From contig CP136067.1 in the NCBI GenBank assembly GCA_032622095.1, forward strand, positions 200,348,052 to 200,412,051: a DNA stretch of 64,000 nucleotides, read 5' to 3'. Position numbers and translations under genes: made by a program. Source of the DNA: Siphonodentalium dalli. Its lineage: Eukaryota; Mollusca; Scaphopoda; Gadilida; Siphonodentaliidae. This document shows, in pieces, positions 20,910 through 33,229 of the stretch. Below the pieces are notes generated by a model. The model worked only from the letters and a program-made list of their open reading frames with translations, was not told the origin of the DNA and did not search any database. The number at the start of each line of letters is the position of its first letter. Positions within the stretch are counted from its first letter, which is position 1.

Positions 20910-21058
20910 GTAAGTGTTAATATTGTGAAATTTTGTGATCTATGTTATACCCTCCACTTTTCATGTCATTTCAACAATAATTTGAATTGGTTTGTCCCGT
21001 TCTGGAGAAGTTGTCGAATATTCGCCTTAATCACTCGACGCACTTAGTGTCCTTGATC

Positions 21059-21966
21059 ACAGTTACTGGACATAAAGTCGCAAAAATAAGGTTTGAATAG
21101 AATTTATAAATCGGTATACTAATATAAGGAACTCAAGTTATGAAACAATTACCCAATGGCCGGAAAACATATCCCAAATATAAGCAAAAAATACCGGGCA
21201 CATGTCGCCTCTTTCCTATAAATAACATACTCGGCTACAACTCTGCAGCGATAAAATTTTCGTATACTCATTCATTTTGTTTCTTATCATCGTGTGAAGA
21301 GAACCGGTGTTCTGAAAAAAGTGCATGTGTTCAGAGATACTATTTGTTGCAGAACACCGGTCTTTCCAATTACCGATTGAATAAGTATACGAAAACATGG
21401 ATGGCGACGAGTCGAGTCACTCGTCGCTAATTGTGAAAAATGTTTTTAACTCCGTTAATTTGGCGTCCGGAACGATTTTATCGCTACAGAGATGTAGCTG
21501 AGTATGTTATTTATAGGAAACAGGCGACATATGCCCGATATTTTGTGTTTTGTGGTTGTATTTGGGATATGTTTCTTTCATAACTTGAGTTCCTTGAACA
21601 GGTCAGGGAGCACCCAAAATCGATGTACTAAACCTCGATTTGTGTAAAAAACCTCGATCGAGGTTCTTCGAGATCATGTGACCACTGGTCAAAATATACA
21701 CCAATGATATAAGGGGAAACACTCTAAACCCAATATGATACTAATGGAAGTAATATACTTTATATAGTGTGGAGTATTTCATCTTACATTATGATAGTGA
21801 GTCCATGTAACTGACCACATGATCTCGAAGAACCTCGATCGAGGTTTAGTACATCGATTTTGGGTTCTCCCTGACCTGTTGAATCCTTGAATTAGTATAC
21901 CGATTTATAAATTCGATTAAAACCTTATTTTTGCGACTTTATGTCCAGTAAGTTGGCAGTAACTGT
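21059..21966. mobile_element. Nested foldback transposons
   Basis: Outer arms CAGTTACTGGACATAAAGTC and GACTTTATGTCCAGTAAG enclose a second inverted pair AAGGAACTCAAGTTATGAAA / TTTCATAACTTGAGTTCCTT (21126-21597). The right arm is split by a third element (21599-21878) with ends CAGGTCAGGGAG / CTCCCTGACCTG and an inner AACCTCGATCGAGGTT motif. Open frames over 21140-21430 are arm sequence. Confidence 0.75.
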
Positions 21967-22190
21967 GCCTTAATCAAACAGAAACACATACTTTCTAGGT
22001 CGAGAATTGCCGACCCCCTAAATGTGTAGAATTTCACTCTTTTATTAACCCTTTACCCAACAAACCGGCCAAAACCGGCCAAATAAAGCTTCAACAGCCT
22101 AAAATATCTTCGGTCTGTCTCAATAGAACCATACAAATATGGATATCATTGGAACCGGTTCCTTGACCACATTGTGATAGTTACAGTTAT
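21967..22190. other. GIMAP intron 1 spacer, no feature
   Basis: No repeat or exon seen apart from a doubled AACCGGCC near 22061-22080. Confidence 0.4.
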
Positions 22191-22414
22191 GCCCTGTGCC
22201 AATGCATTCTCTTATATATGCGAGTCGACCATAGGTCGCCTCGCATACATAAGAGAATGCATTGGCCTAAAATAAATCTTTTTTTTAACACTTTTTTCTT
22301 ACATTCTTTAACAATTTTATAATTTTTAATGTGTTAAGCCAATGCATTCTCTTATATATGCGAGGCGACCTATGGTCGACTCGCATATATAAGAGAATGC
22401 ATTGGCACAGGGCC
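22191..22414. repeat. Pair of ~67 bp palindromes, second locus
   Basis: Hairpins at 22199-22265 and 22339-22405 flank a T-rich 73 bp spacer. Their apices are TCGACC-ATA-GGTCGC and GCGACC-TAT-GGTCGA, so the second is the first in inverted orientation. Outer edges CCCTGTGCC and GGCACAGGG and inner TTAGGCC-type edges match the pair at 13195-13375. Confidence 0.85.
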
Positions 22415-22624
22415 CTTCTATTGGGTAAAGGGTTAATGTTAATAAACAGCTTTGTATAGCGCCAAATCCAAGTTGGCTCAAGGCACTTTTTGTGTTATAA
22501 AACATAATTTCATGCATGGTAACCATGGTTATCTCCTCATATGACAGGGATATTCCTGAAAATGCGCATTTCAACACAATAAATGTTTCTGCAATTAAAT
22601 GTACGGTAACATCTGGGACACAAG

Positions 22625-22706
22625 TAGATCATGCCATGAATCTCTACTAATGCTAACATTAGTTCTCTACTAATGCTAACATTAGTAGAGATTCATGGCA
22701 TGATCT
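22625..22706. repeat. Near-perfect hairpin
   Basis: Arms of 38 bp (AGATCATGCCATGAATCTCT outward, ACTAATGCTAACATTAGT inward) with a loop of a few bases. The inner motif is itself nearly palindromic, so the whole forms a double palindrome. No coding content. Confidence 0.8.
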
Positions 22707-23780
22707 AGGACACAAAGGTGTGGGTGCATCGGTAGTACGCATATTAATTAAATCACAACTTATTCACAAGACAGCGTGCAGCTGTATTATTAATTAGGGC
22801 TCATTGATGAACATTTCTTAGTAACGGAATATGTCCATTTCGTTTGCGGGTAAAATTTTGTACTTTTGTTTTCACCCATACATGTCCGGTTGTAACCTTT
22901 GGAACTCGGTTTCGCTTTACTTATTTTAAACGAAGTTTCTGCTTCTTAAAATTTGTTAATAAATTGTGGAATGTGTGCATTTCTTTTGGGGGGTTAAACA
23001 GTAAGACGAGTCCATTTTGTGGTTTATTCAATTTTGTACTTTCGGTTTCGCGCATATCCGGCTGCATCCGGTGGAATTATGAGTATTTTCACTTAGTTTA
23101 TACGAAGTGTCTGCGTCTTTCTCTTCAATAAATACATATCACAACAGTGTGTTGATCCGTGTCATAGCGAGTTTGATCCGGCAATCTGCCCACCTCAACG
23201 AGACGTGATGCGATGACACGGATCATCTCACTGCTGTGATAAAAGGTTTATTATATGACACCAAGTTTACAATAAAAAACATTTAATTACAGATTTTTTT
23301 CACTTCAGCAGTTCAATTTTCTTACCATAGTTTATTTGTAACGTTAATTCGGCACATCTCGGCAATTTCCATAGGAGTGTGATCTGATTTGATCCGGGGA
23401 AATCTCACTCAGTGTGATCCGCGACGATTTGGATTAGAGCGTCAAACAATGGCTGCAGGCACAAGTACCACAGTAGCGATGGCATAGTAGGTGTGACAAT
23501 TAATTATGGTGGAGTTTGGTGACAATTGGCCATCGCTACTGTGGTACGTGTGTCCGCAGTCAATAGTGGTATTTAGGGAAGAATAGTCAGTCATATAATA
23601 AATGGTGGTATCTCCCACTCACAGCAGCTTTATTACAACTACCAACAGGACATTCATTACCATTGTATTTATGTTTATATATTTATAAAATAAACACAAA
23701 TAGAAACTCATAAAAGTTATGTTATGTTCATCATAAAAATTTTTTTTGGAACATGAACATATTTGGGATTTTGGGCATAC
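22707..23780. repeat. Short duplicated and inverted segments
   Basis: Two diverged ~185 bp direct repeats lie near 22840-22960 and 23010-23130 (shared: ATTTTGTACTTT, TTTCGC, CGAAGT-TCTGC). An inverted pair at about 23451-23564 shares GTACCACAGTAGCGATGGC. Inverted GATCCGTGTCAT / GATGACACGGATC lies at 23156-23225. No gene. Confidence 0.5.
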
Positions 23781-25880
23781 CGTAAACTGGGGTAACTTTG
23801 AACACGGGGTAACTTTGAACATTTTTTTCAAATAAAGTTCAAAACATTGACAGTAAATAGGATGTCCATTTGTTATGTGTTTATCTTTTTCTTCTGCCTT
23901 GAAATGTTTCATTTCTCATATTTTTATTTCTCATTGTGTATTATATGGCCAAAATATTTTTCTTTTGTGGGAAATTTAATTTTTGGTAACTTTTTGACAA
24001 ATTTTATGTCCTGGAAACTTTTATGTGGGCAGTTGATAATTTATGGCTTCTGCCACTCACCATTCACACATTGACCTTAACAGTAGTGCTCCCACTGTCA
24101 CTAAATGTCGTTTTTAGCTCAACTTTACTTTGTAAAGTTTGAGCTATTGCCATGGCTTGGTATCTGTCGTCCGTGTTCGTCGTCCGTCAGATTCCTTTTG
24201 TGTGTGTGCGTGATTCGTCAACAATTTCCTTTGGCACAGGCTACATGTCGTACCTTTGGTCGATTCATTATGAAATTTGTCATGGCTGTTGACATTGACA
24301 TGTATATGGGAACGAGTCATTTTGGGGTCGTTCGGCAAAACAAACATGGCTGCCAGTGGCCATCTTGGATTTCAAATTCAATCCATTACCGCAGACTACA
24401 GGCCGGTGTGTTCGTCTGATCATCATGAAATTTGTCATGGAAGTTAATATTGACATGTAGATGGGAACGAGTCATTTTGGGGTCATTCGATCATAAAACA
24501 TGGCCGCTGGAAGCTATCTTCGATTTTGCTCTTTGCATGACTAAATCCTTTGGTACGGGCTACAGGTCGTACCTTTGGTCGGATCATCATGAAATTTGTC
24601 GCGGAAGTTGATATTGAAATGTATTAGGGAACGAGTCATTTTGGGGTCATTCGGCCATAAAACATGTCCGCTGTCAGCCATCATTGATTTTACTCTTTGC
24701 ATGATTAAACTTTTGGCACACCCTACAGTCCATTTACCTCAACCGATCATCACCAAACTTCATATTAATCTTGATATTGATCTACTTAATGGAAGCTATC
24801 AAATGTTTTTGAATGAAAACATAGCCATCAGCAACCATGAATCTTGGATTTTACTTTATATATCTCTTCATGTTGATAATCTACATGTAGTACTTATTAC
24901 TTAGACCTTTCAACATTCCTAATCGTTCCGTTGACTATAACACATGCAATTATTCCAATTCCAAGTTGAACTACAGTGTCATTGACACTTTAATTTTATG
25001 ATACATTAACGTGTTTATAAGATGTAAGCAATTTTTGTTTTAATTGTGTAGTCTTCAATAGTTGGGGGTAACTTTGAACACTGGCTGCTGTTTCTCCTCA
25101 TTCTAAATATTTTGACTGCTTTTGTGAGCCATGGTGGCATTTTCCCGTTTACAACATCTCATTCTGGTAACAAATCTAATATATATTGAATAAAAATTTC
25201 TGTGGACAGATTTAACCCGGTGTATGTGTGCTGGTGCAATGATGGTCAATAAGCGGAAATCTGGCTCTGTTGCCTGCCTGCCTGCCACATAAATTCGTAA
25301 TTATAAACCTGGCTATTCGTAATAATTTAGGTTTCCTGACAAATCATTAAAACGTGTTTATTTATAGTCAGATTTAATTATCTTGAATTATGTTCGCAAT
25401 GTTCTAAGATTAATATGTGCATTGCACTGAGGGTACCAATAACTTAGTTTTCTTCTAAATTTTATATTTCATACTGGTCCGGCATTGACACAGTGATTGT
25501 GCCATTATTGGAACCTTGCTATTTTAGCTCAAAAATGTATTCTCATTGTGGGGACGCCGTACATTAAGAACCATAAGTTCAACAGTATGATAAATCAGTT
25601 GAAACATCTCTAGTACGTGTCACAAGTACAACGAAGACAGCTTCCAAAACATAAATGTAGTTTATAACCCCTCAGTGGGAGAGGGACCATATATTATGTG
25701 TTTAAAGAAAAATATGATGACCAAAATGTTCATCATTTTGTTGTGTTCATGAAGAAATGTGCGAATCTTACCTATGGTGAGAATTGGTCACATAGCGTGC
25801 AAACAATACATATACATCAAATACCATTTTATTGTTTTTCTTGGACCATTGCCTGTAAATATATATATTTTTAATTTCTA
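23781..25880. repeat. Degenerate intergenic repeat (AACATGGC family)
   Basis: GGGTAACTTTGAACA occurs at the left (twice, 23790-23820) and at 25066. Between them three diverged ~175 bp units share GAACGAGTCATTTTGGGGTC, ATGAAATTTGTC and AAACATGGC. A related block in inverse orientation lies at 54720-55400. Open frames here are not conserved and show no domain. Confidence 0.5.
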
Positions 25881-26190
25881 TATTACATGTAGTTCACATT
25901 TTGTATTTCTAACATAATCCACCATGAATTATACTCGTAAAACGTTGCATCAATGGGCATGGGTTCTGTGATTACTGATATACATGAACAGAATCCTTTA
26001 TTTGGACTCTTATCAAATTTTGGAAAAATTGGGTCCACAAAGACCTTAACAGATCGTACTGGACCTGCATTTATCGACAGCGAACAATTTCTCCAGAAGT
26101 TGGCCCCATATATAACAGCACCATTGTTTAAAATTATTCTTTAATTATTTCATGATATGATATATGAAACTGATAATAATAATCACAAAA
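25881..26190. repeat. Chimeric repeat fragment
   Basis: The first part (to about 26043) matches the right arm of the foldback at 41056-41995 (CATCAATGGGCATGGGTTCTG and neighbours). The second part (26103-26190) matches the left end of the element at 18153. The join suggests one inserted in the other and both were truncated. Confidence 0.5.
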
Positions 26191-27750
26191 TAACATAACA
26201 AATGAAATTAATTGTTTTTGTACCAATTTAAGTCGAATATTATCTAAATTAAGGTCAAATGTTTGGACTCAAACACAGCCAATCACAGGTAACGTTATTT
26301 CCGCGGGCTTTTCAGTCTTTAATTTGTCGTGTAGCTGTAACGTCGCTCTCGTTATTACACTTGGTGTTATCGTACTCCTTCAATGCCTGAAGAATGTCTA
26401 TAAGTTATAAAGTTAACTGAAACTACAATGACATTTGACTTACATGTATGATTCGCCAGGATGGTAGGTTATATTTGTGATACATGTTTTACCTGTTTAA
26501 TATTATGTTTTTAATAATATCTTAAGTCTTCGTTTGTAAGATTAGAGTTGGTCACATTTGTTTAAATGTGTATGCCCAATAGTGTAGGGATGTAGAAATC
26601 GCATGCTGCGTTCATAATACCCCTGGTATACTAGTAAATAGGTTTTGTTTCTATAACTATGTCGTCATAGTTATGATTGTGTCGAAATAGATGCCACATC
26701 AACAATAGGGAAGTTGGTTATTGACACATCACATTTTGTTTATATTTATACCTATCCATTCTGGATATGGTCAGGCAACAACTCCAACCTATGTATTTGT
26801 TTGCCAGGGTCATCTCGGTGACACACACAAGTTTCTCGGTGTCTACACGTCAGTTTGTTGGATGGTGTTGGTGTGTTGCATGTGATGTTGGAAGTCTAGC
26901 TATAGATGTTTGTGATGTCGTCCATGTGTCTTGTGATGTGTTGGATTGTGTTCCGTTTGGTATTGCATGAGTACGGTATTCAATAAATGCATGATTGAAG
27001 ACCATTAAAGGTAGGCTCAGTTTTTTATAGACCCTGCCTTGATGTTCAGACTCAGAGCTCTACAAATACTTTGTGACTAGCAGGATGGCTTACTTAAGAC
27101 CCACCCCGTGCTTTACTACAACAAATGGCACCCACGTGTACAGCTATAAGCTCTGATTAAGTGATTATAGTGTGGAACTTTGAATTTGGTGTGAAAATTG
27201 GAACTTTGTGTTTCGCGCTTCAAAGATTGTGAAAAAATGACAATCAGGATTTCTGAAGATATTCAGAATACATTGTTTTGGTGTGGCTGTATTCCTTTAA
27301 AATTATAATTATGTATAAATGTTTGTATTGTCAACTCTGTTTAGTCGTTTTTAGCATTTGGGCAACGTCCAGACTCTAAATTCGATTTATTACTCTGACA
27401 ATATAGTGTCCCGGTTTTTGGTAGATTGAAACCCGGTAAAGTTGTGTTTTCCGGAATTTCGTATTCCGTGGTTTCGTTTCGCTTCGTCTACTGGGTCACA
27501 TTTTCTATTGGTCAGAAAACAGGAAGTAAACATAAGCACATGGATTTGTTTTCAAATTCGTTCTGACCAAATTTATTAGCCTATAATATGATTACGTCAG
27601 TACGTATGGACAACCCAAAAACACGTACGTCCATCTGTAAAATGATAAATGTATGTTTCATAGGAGTGCCTGTATTTCTGGCCAACTTGGGATATACGAA
27701 TCACTGGATCACGCCAGTGCGTATGGACCGTAGGACGGCGACATGTCACT
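26191..27750. other. GIMAP intron 1, no gene recognised
   Basis: No repeat with clear ends or exon signals seen. A tandem of GTATGGAC motifs near 27600-27730 is minor. Confidence 0.4.
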
Positions 27751-27754
27751 CTAT

Positions 27755-28275
27755 GTCCAAAGGTTCGCTATTCCCAAGGTTCTCTATATTCCTCAATATT
27801 CAGAAGGTTTTTATAACTTGTTATTTTGAAGTTTCATTCTATTATCTATAAGTATTGCTCGAGAGGGTTCTTTATCATAAGACTCTTTTTATGAAGGAAA
27901 TAACTTAAAGGTGCTCAATCCGATAAGACGCTGCTAAATTACTCTTTCTTTGGCTTCGGTGGGAAAAAAATATTTGATTAGTGTCGAACCCACCCATCAA
28001 AGCTCAGAGTAATTAGATATCGATCTTTGCAGTTTGCTATTGTTATTGTTTCTGGGCCTAATCATGCCAAGACGAGATCAAACGGGCGGTCTTCCAGATA
28101 AAGATGGATAACTGTAAAATCGTGGTAATAATAACTACTTGGTATTAGAGTTGTCCATCTTTTCTGGTTAAATACGCCCAGAATAGCATACCTTCAGAAT
28201 AGCGAACCTTCTTAATAAGAACCTTTGGAATAGCGACTCTTCGGAATATGGAACCTTCGGAATAATGAACCTGAT
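27755..28275. mobile_element. Possible small MULE-like element with tandem arms
   Basis: The left edge has AAAGGTTCGCTATTCCCAAG and GGTTCTCTATATTCC; the right edge (28187-28275) has an inverted tandem of ~15-16 bp units such as AATAGCGAACCTTC and ATGGAACCTTCGG. This mirrors the 16 bp ACCTTCGG units of the MULE arms at 48500-54512. A truncated TTAA MITE (from 27905) lies within. Degenerate; no target duplication found. Confidence 0.35.
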
Positions 28276-28644
28276 CCTGTATGAAGAGCCCATGACACGT
28301 CCATCAATAAATGTATACATGTTTCATGGGACTGTTTATATATACATATTACTGGAGTAAAGTTGAGACCAACATGTCTTTGTTAATTTTGGTATTTGCA
28401 CGAGAATATGTTGCAGCACCAGATATAGAGGAATGTGGGCCACAGTTAGACATGGGTCAGAGTGAGATATTGCCTCTAACATTTCTCTAATTTCCAGACC
28501 AATATCCATGGCGCCAGTCAAGCGATATTAGCCATATAGCACATTTTACTATATTTCTTCAAAATACAATCATCAGGTGAAGGTTGAATCTGGCCAAGCG
28601 ACCAATTTTCAAGGCAAAATTATTTTAATTTAATTTTTGCAATT

Positions 28645-29063
28645 TTAAAGGTACTCAATCCAAATTAACCCTCGCAGATTATTATTTCCTTGACTTCGGA
28701 GGTGAAAAATATTTGATTCAAGTCGAGGAACCCACAACATCAAAGCTCATAGTGATCAGATACCGATTTTTAAAATCTGTCATTTAAATGTTTTAGTGGC
28801 CCAGCAAACAGCAGACGAGAATACTTTTTCTGACCAAATTGCAGATGAAGATGGATAATTCTAAAATCAACTGTTTTTTTGTGTGTGTGTCAGATGTTTG
28901 ACAAATCAGCAATATTCGTTGAGCAAAAAGTTGATAAATTACAAGTTTTTGTCAATTTTAAGCAATTAATCGATTCTGTCAACTGAAGCGGCATTTCAAA
29001 AAATCTTCTTGTTGTTGGAATCTGATGATATGGGGACTATTGATTCGGATTGAGGACCTTTAA
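28645..29063. mobile_element. TTAA MITE, diverged copy
   Basis: Ends TTAAAGGTACTCAATCC and GGATTGAGGACCTTTAA. Its inner arms have drifted more than in the copy at 57443-57897. Confidence 0.7.
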
Positions 29064-30660
29064 GGGAAAAATATCTTTATTGGATAAATTTACATATAAT
29101 ACTGAATACATTTTTATGAAAACGGGTTACGCGGATGGGCCACAATGACTCAATGAGACATAATTTATGGCCTGTGGTAGGATCCAACTTCAGTAGATGA
29201 TAGGCACTTCAAAAATGAATGAGATAATTTGCCAAATGACTATTGTTTTGGGGCTGGAGTGGATAAATATTTTAGATCAAACAAACTGATGTCATTGTGC
29301 AATAGTGATATGTTTGGTGCATTTCCTAATGGTTACTACTTAGGGGTGACCCCTTCTGTGAAGTATATGATAAGAAACAAGTATTAAGGGTGATCCCAGC
29401 TCGAGATTGCATGCTTGTTCGTGACTTTTGTGAGCTTTTGTCGTACTCTCAGATGTCTAATCATTGTGATTGTCAACAATAGTGATAGCGGAGACCTAGA
29501 CTGAAATTAACAATATTGATGGAAATTTAATTCTATTTAATTCTATTTCAATTTAATTATATATATGTCTCTTTGCCAAAAAACTTAATGATCGTTGAGA
29601 ATTTTATCTAAAATTACTAATCATGCGACACATGCTGACACTATTGGTTAATAGGCATCTGATAGTATATGAACATTTTAATAATTGCCCGGGAGGAATG
29701 GCATTATTCTTGACAGGCATAGATACATAGATGTTCATGGCATGGTCTGAGAAAATGCTACTAGATTAAACATTTATATGATTGCCTCATTACTACATTA
29801 GTCATGTACATGTATAACTAGAAGGTCGTGACAGTTCAACTAAGTTGGCCTGGATTTATTATGTTTAGCATACATATTATTCCAATCCCAATGTGTCAAG
29901 TCGACAATAGCAAGTTCACAGGGCTATATTTAATAATTTTTCCACAAATAGCCACTAGTTAATATATATATGCTAGCCATGCTGATCAAGCTCCCGCTTT
30001 ATGCTTAAGGTTTAAATCGAGAACACAGTGTTAAAATCATGAATTATTTAATATGTGAGAATGCTAAAACTAATCACCGTGCAATATAATTATTAAATTT
30101 AACTTGATGTGTCCATCACAGGAAACAGAATTCATACACACAGATGGAAAGTTGGCCCGGAAGCATATCCTCTCACCAGTCACTGCATGAACTATGCAGT
30201 GTGCCGAGACCAAGTGGGATTGGGAGATGTTCTTCCTTTCCTTCACTCAACAAGAAGATAAATGACTCACTTTGTTAGTCACCAATTCACTGGGCTTCAC
30301 ATGTTTGTTACATATGTGTGTCGAGTCTGTCGACTGTAGATGGCTAGAATTGTATTTTGACCTGAGTCACATTCACAGTGAGTGGGTGAGGCTGAAGTCG
30401 TTGATAACTAAATTTAGTAATCTGTAATCACTAAATTGACTAATACAATCCTAATATTATTAGATTAGTAAGCCACATGAACGCTTTCACCGATTACTGC
30501 GTCCACAACTGGCACAAGTTCCAGCTACGCGCTACGTTCAACGGTTCATGACTGAACTATACTGTGTATAGTAAATCAGTCAGCTCTAAAATGTCCATTT
30601 TCTGATTTCCTTGAACCAAGTTGAGGTTTGACATGACAGTGTTAGATATTAACAATTAAA
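29064..30660. other. GIMAP intron 1, no gene recognised
   Basis: AT-rich sequence without repeat borders or exon signals that I can support. Confidence 0.4.
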
Positions 30661-30669
30661 TTTACTATG

Positions 30670-30750
30670 TAGAGAAGTAGTTAGTAGATTGAACGATTTG
30701 CCGCTTGCAGTTGAAACTCTAAGTCTAACCACTAAACCAGTCTGGACAGG
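30670..30750 (-). repeat. Possible tRNA-derived SINE head
   Basis: On the minus strand TGGTTTAGTGGTTAGAC resembles a pol III box A, and GTTCAATC about 34 bp later resembles box B. Such heads occur in molluscan SINEs. I cannot fold it into a tRNA, and the body of the SINE was not identified. Confidence 0.3.
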
Positions 30751-33120
30751 TGAAAACAGACTTAAAATTGAACAATAACAGAACAAGTCAAATCGCCGTG
30801 ATGAGCAGTCTGCACAGACCAGTCCACATTCCATTCCAGTGACCTTCATTTTCATATTTTTTTCAGTCACAGATTCGTCATTGAGTTTCTTTCCGACTGA
30901 CTGATTTTCACTTTGAACACAGTTCACTTCAACTTCAAAACAACTTGGAATTTCCTTATTGCGCTTAGGCGGAATTATATCTTCCCTTATTGTGCTTTGT
31001 CTCGATACGTCTAGGGTGTAGATGTTGAATTGTTGAATTGGCCGTGTCGGGAACATTGATAAACAGAAACTGTCCGTAACGTTTGATAACTTTATATGTA
31101 TATAAGTCTATCTTGATAAACACAGCAAGCATCGGTATAATAGGTTAAACAGGTCTTGTCGGGTCGGCGGCCGAAAAGAAAGTGCTTCTCCCGCTTCAGA
31201 GCACGGGTAGTTATTCCAACCTCTGGTGTATGATGCATCCAAATAAAGTCTGATGTATCATGATACACATGTCTGTGGCGTGTATCATACCATCGGTTAC
31301 TATGGCACGATCGTGGCCTGATCCTTCCAACATATAAGATGGTGGTATACAAGTCACATCCAATTCAGAATATGATCTTAATAATTATGCATATCTCGGT
31401 GTGCTTCGATGTGCTGTGTTTATCTATACAATACGTTATAGAATTTCAATCACTGGGAACACATAACCTCAAATATCTTCTGTACTATCGGACAGCTTAA
31501 GCGCAATAAGGGATTCCTTATTGCGCTTAAGCTCAATTATTTATTAAATGTCAATTTGGCTTCCCATAGATATCACTCATAATACTGGGAATATTGATCT
31601 CATTCAGTTCAAATAACAGTTTAACCTGTTGCAGAAGCTGTTTTAATTGAGAAAAAAAATGTTTTATAAATTGATGATCATCTCTAAACCTAGACCATTG
31701 TGCAGGATACACACAATTTCATAATTTCTAACTATTTCCTGATTAGTCTGCCAACCAGCCCATTACCTAACTTATTCCATACCACTTATGTTAGTGTACT
31801 GGAGCAACTTACTTCTATTCTATTAACTTCGGAAGCCTATATTCAGCGTCGGATTTACCTGTGGCCCCCTCTGTGGGATTTCGCACACATTTTGCTATTA
31901 GACAGAGCCTTTATTTAGGGGCGGCATCTTTGTGCGCTTCAAGCACATTTTGATCATTGAAACAATTTGATTTATATATAAGGTTTTAATTTATTTATTT
32001 TTTAGATTGAATTCCTTGCTCAATTTAACAAAACCAATTTTATTTAAATTTATGTTTAATTCAAAATATTAAAAAACTTACACCAATCCATTGTAACATC
32101 TGCCAGGGTACCCCGAGTCACCACATCAAATTTGGTTGAACTCGGTCCAGGGGTTTGAGAGAAATATCCGGACAGATCCTACTCGTTTATATATATAGAT
32201 GACAAGCCGTCATAGCACTATACCAGACTTGGATACTTTAGGTATTGTGAGTACATAGACATGCAAATAATAGGCTTGATGCACCGATGGCAGACATTTT
32301 CTAGTCATTGATAGTCACATTAATGTTTGAGACAGTTGCTCGCTCCTTTTCCATGCACACAATGATCTAGGCTTTAGTTACATCAAGACAAGTTTATTTA
32401 TTTCAGTTTGACATTTCTCGAAGCTTCTTTCCAAAGGGTGTCTGGGAGGATTTTTCACACCACCGTCCCATATGTAACATGCCATAGCTTAATGTCATCT
32501 CAACTAAGGCCCATATGAGGTCCCAGTAACATAAATATGGTGTTTTTGCTGTTATAAATTCTTATAATATGTTTTAAACTGTTACAAATGTCAAATAAGG
32601 ACCCAGTAACCTAGTTTCAAAAAATTCTGCTGTCTTTAATTCAGCATAGGACAGTTATCGTATCTAACTACCCGTGCTTGTTTTGGTTCTGCTTATTGGG
32701 ATTTATCGTTGTTTCAGCCACCAGGCCTTGTCGCGACATTGTTGGTAACTGATAACTGATAACAGATGGTTAATTTCACCAGAACATTACTCCACTGCAT
32801 GTGGAAACCACCGACTCCGAGAAAACAACTACAAACTTGCCCTGATACACGAATCATGTTACCTGCATTGTGAATAGATAGGAAATCTGCGCATATCTGT
32901 ATTTGAACCAGCTTCGCGATTGCTGGACGGCTCATATTGGCCTGCTGTGGCTAACTGAGCCAACGGGGGACCAAACTACCAAAGTACCCTATATGCTGTA
33001 TGTAGCGGCCTTCCTCTATGTCTATGTCTATATCTATATCTATGACATGGAATAATTAAGCAACCACTTCCTTCACAATATTTCTGATATCCTGGGTATG
33101 ATACCATAATATATATCATA
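30751..33120. other. GIMAP intron 1, no gene recognised
   Basis: Minor items: a hairpin at 31494-31538 (GCTTAAGCGCAATAAGG arms) and, at 32100-32205, a phrase common in invertebrate repeats (ACTCGGTCCAGGGGTTTGAG before TATATATAGATGAC). A minus-strand open frame at 30649-31056 has no recognisable domain. Confidence 0.4.
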
Positions 33121-33229
33121 TTGACGACGATGTTGGGGGTTCTGAATACTCTAATGATCGGAAGCATGCGAACTTGGCCAAATCGGTTGTACTATAATTG
33201 TCTAAAGCATATCTTTTTTCTATTTAAAG

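Noticed and set aside
26767-26970. Cys/Val-rich 67-codon frame
   Set aside because: Composition comes from TGTGATGT-type simple sequence; no signal peptide or domain pattern convincing enough to call.
30649-31056. 135-codon frame on the minus strand
   Set aside because: No domain; overlaps a tRNA-like SINE phrase and shows no exon signals.
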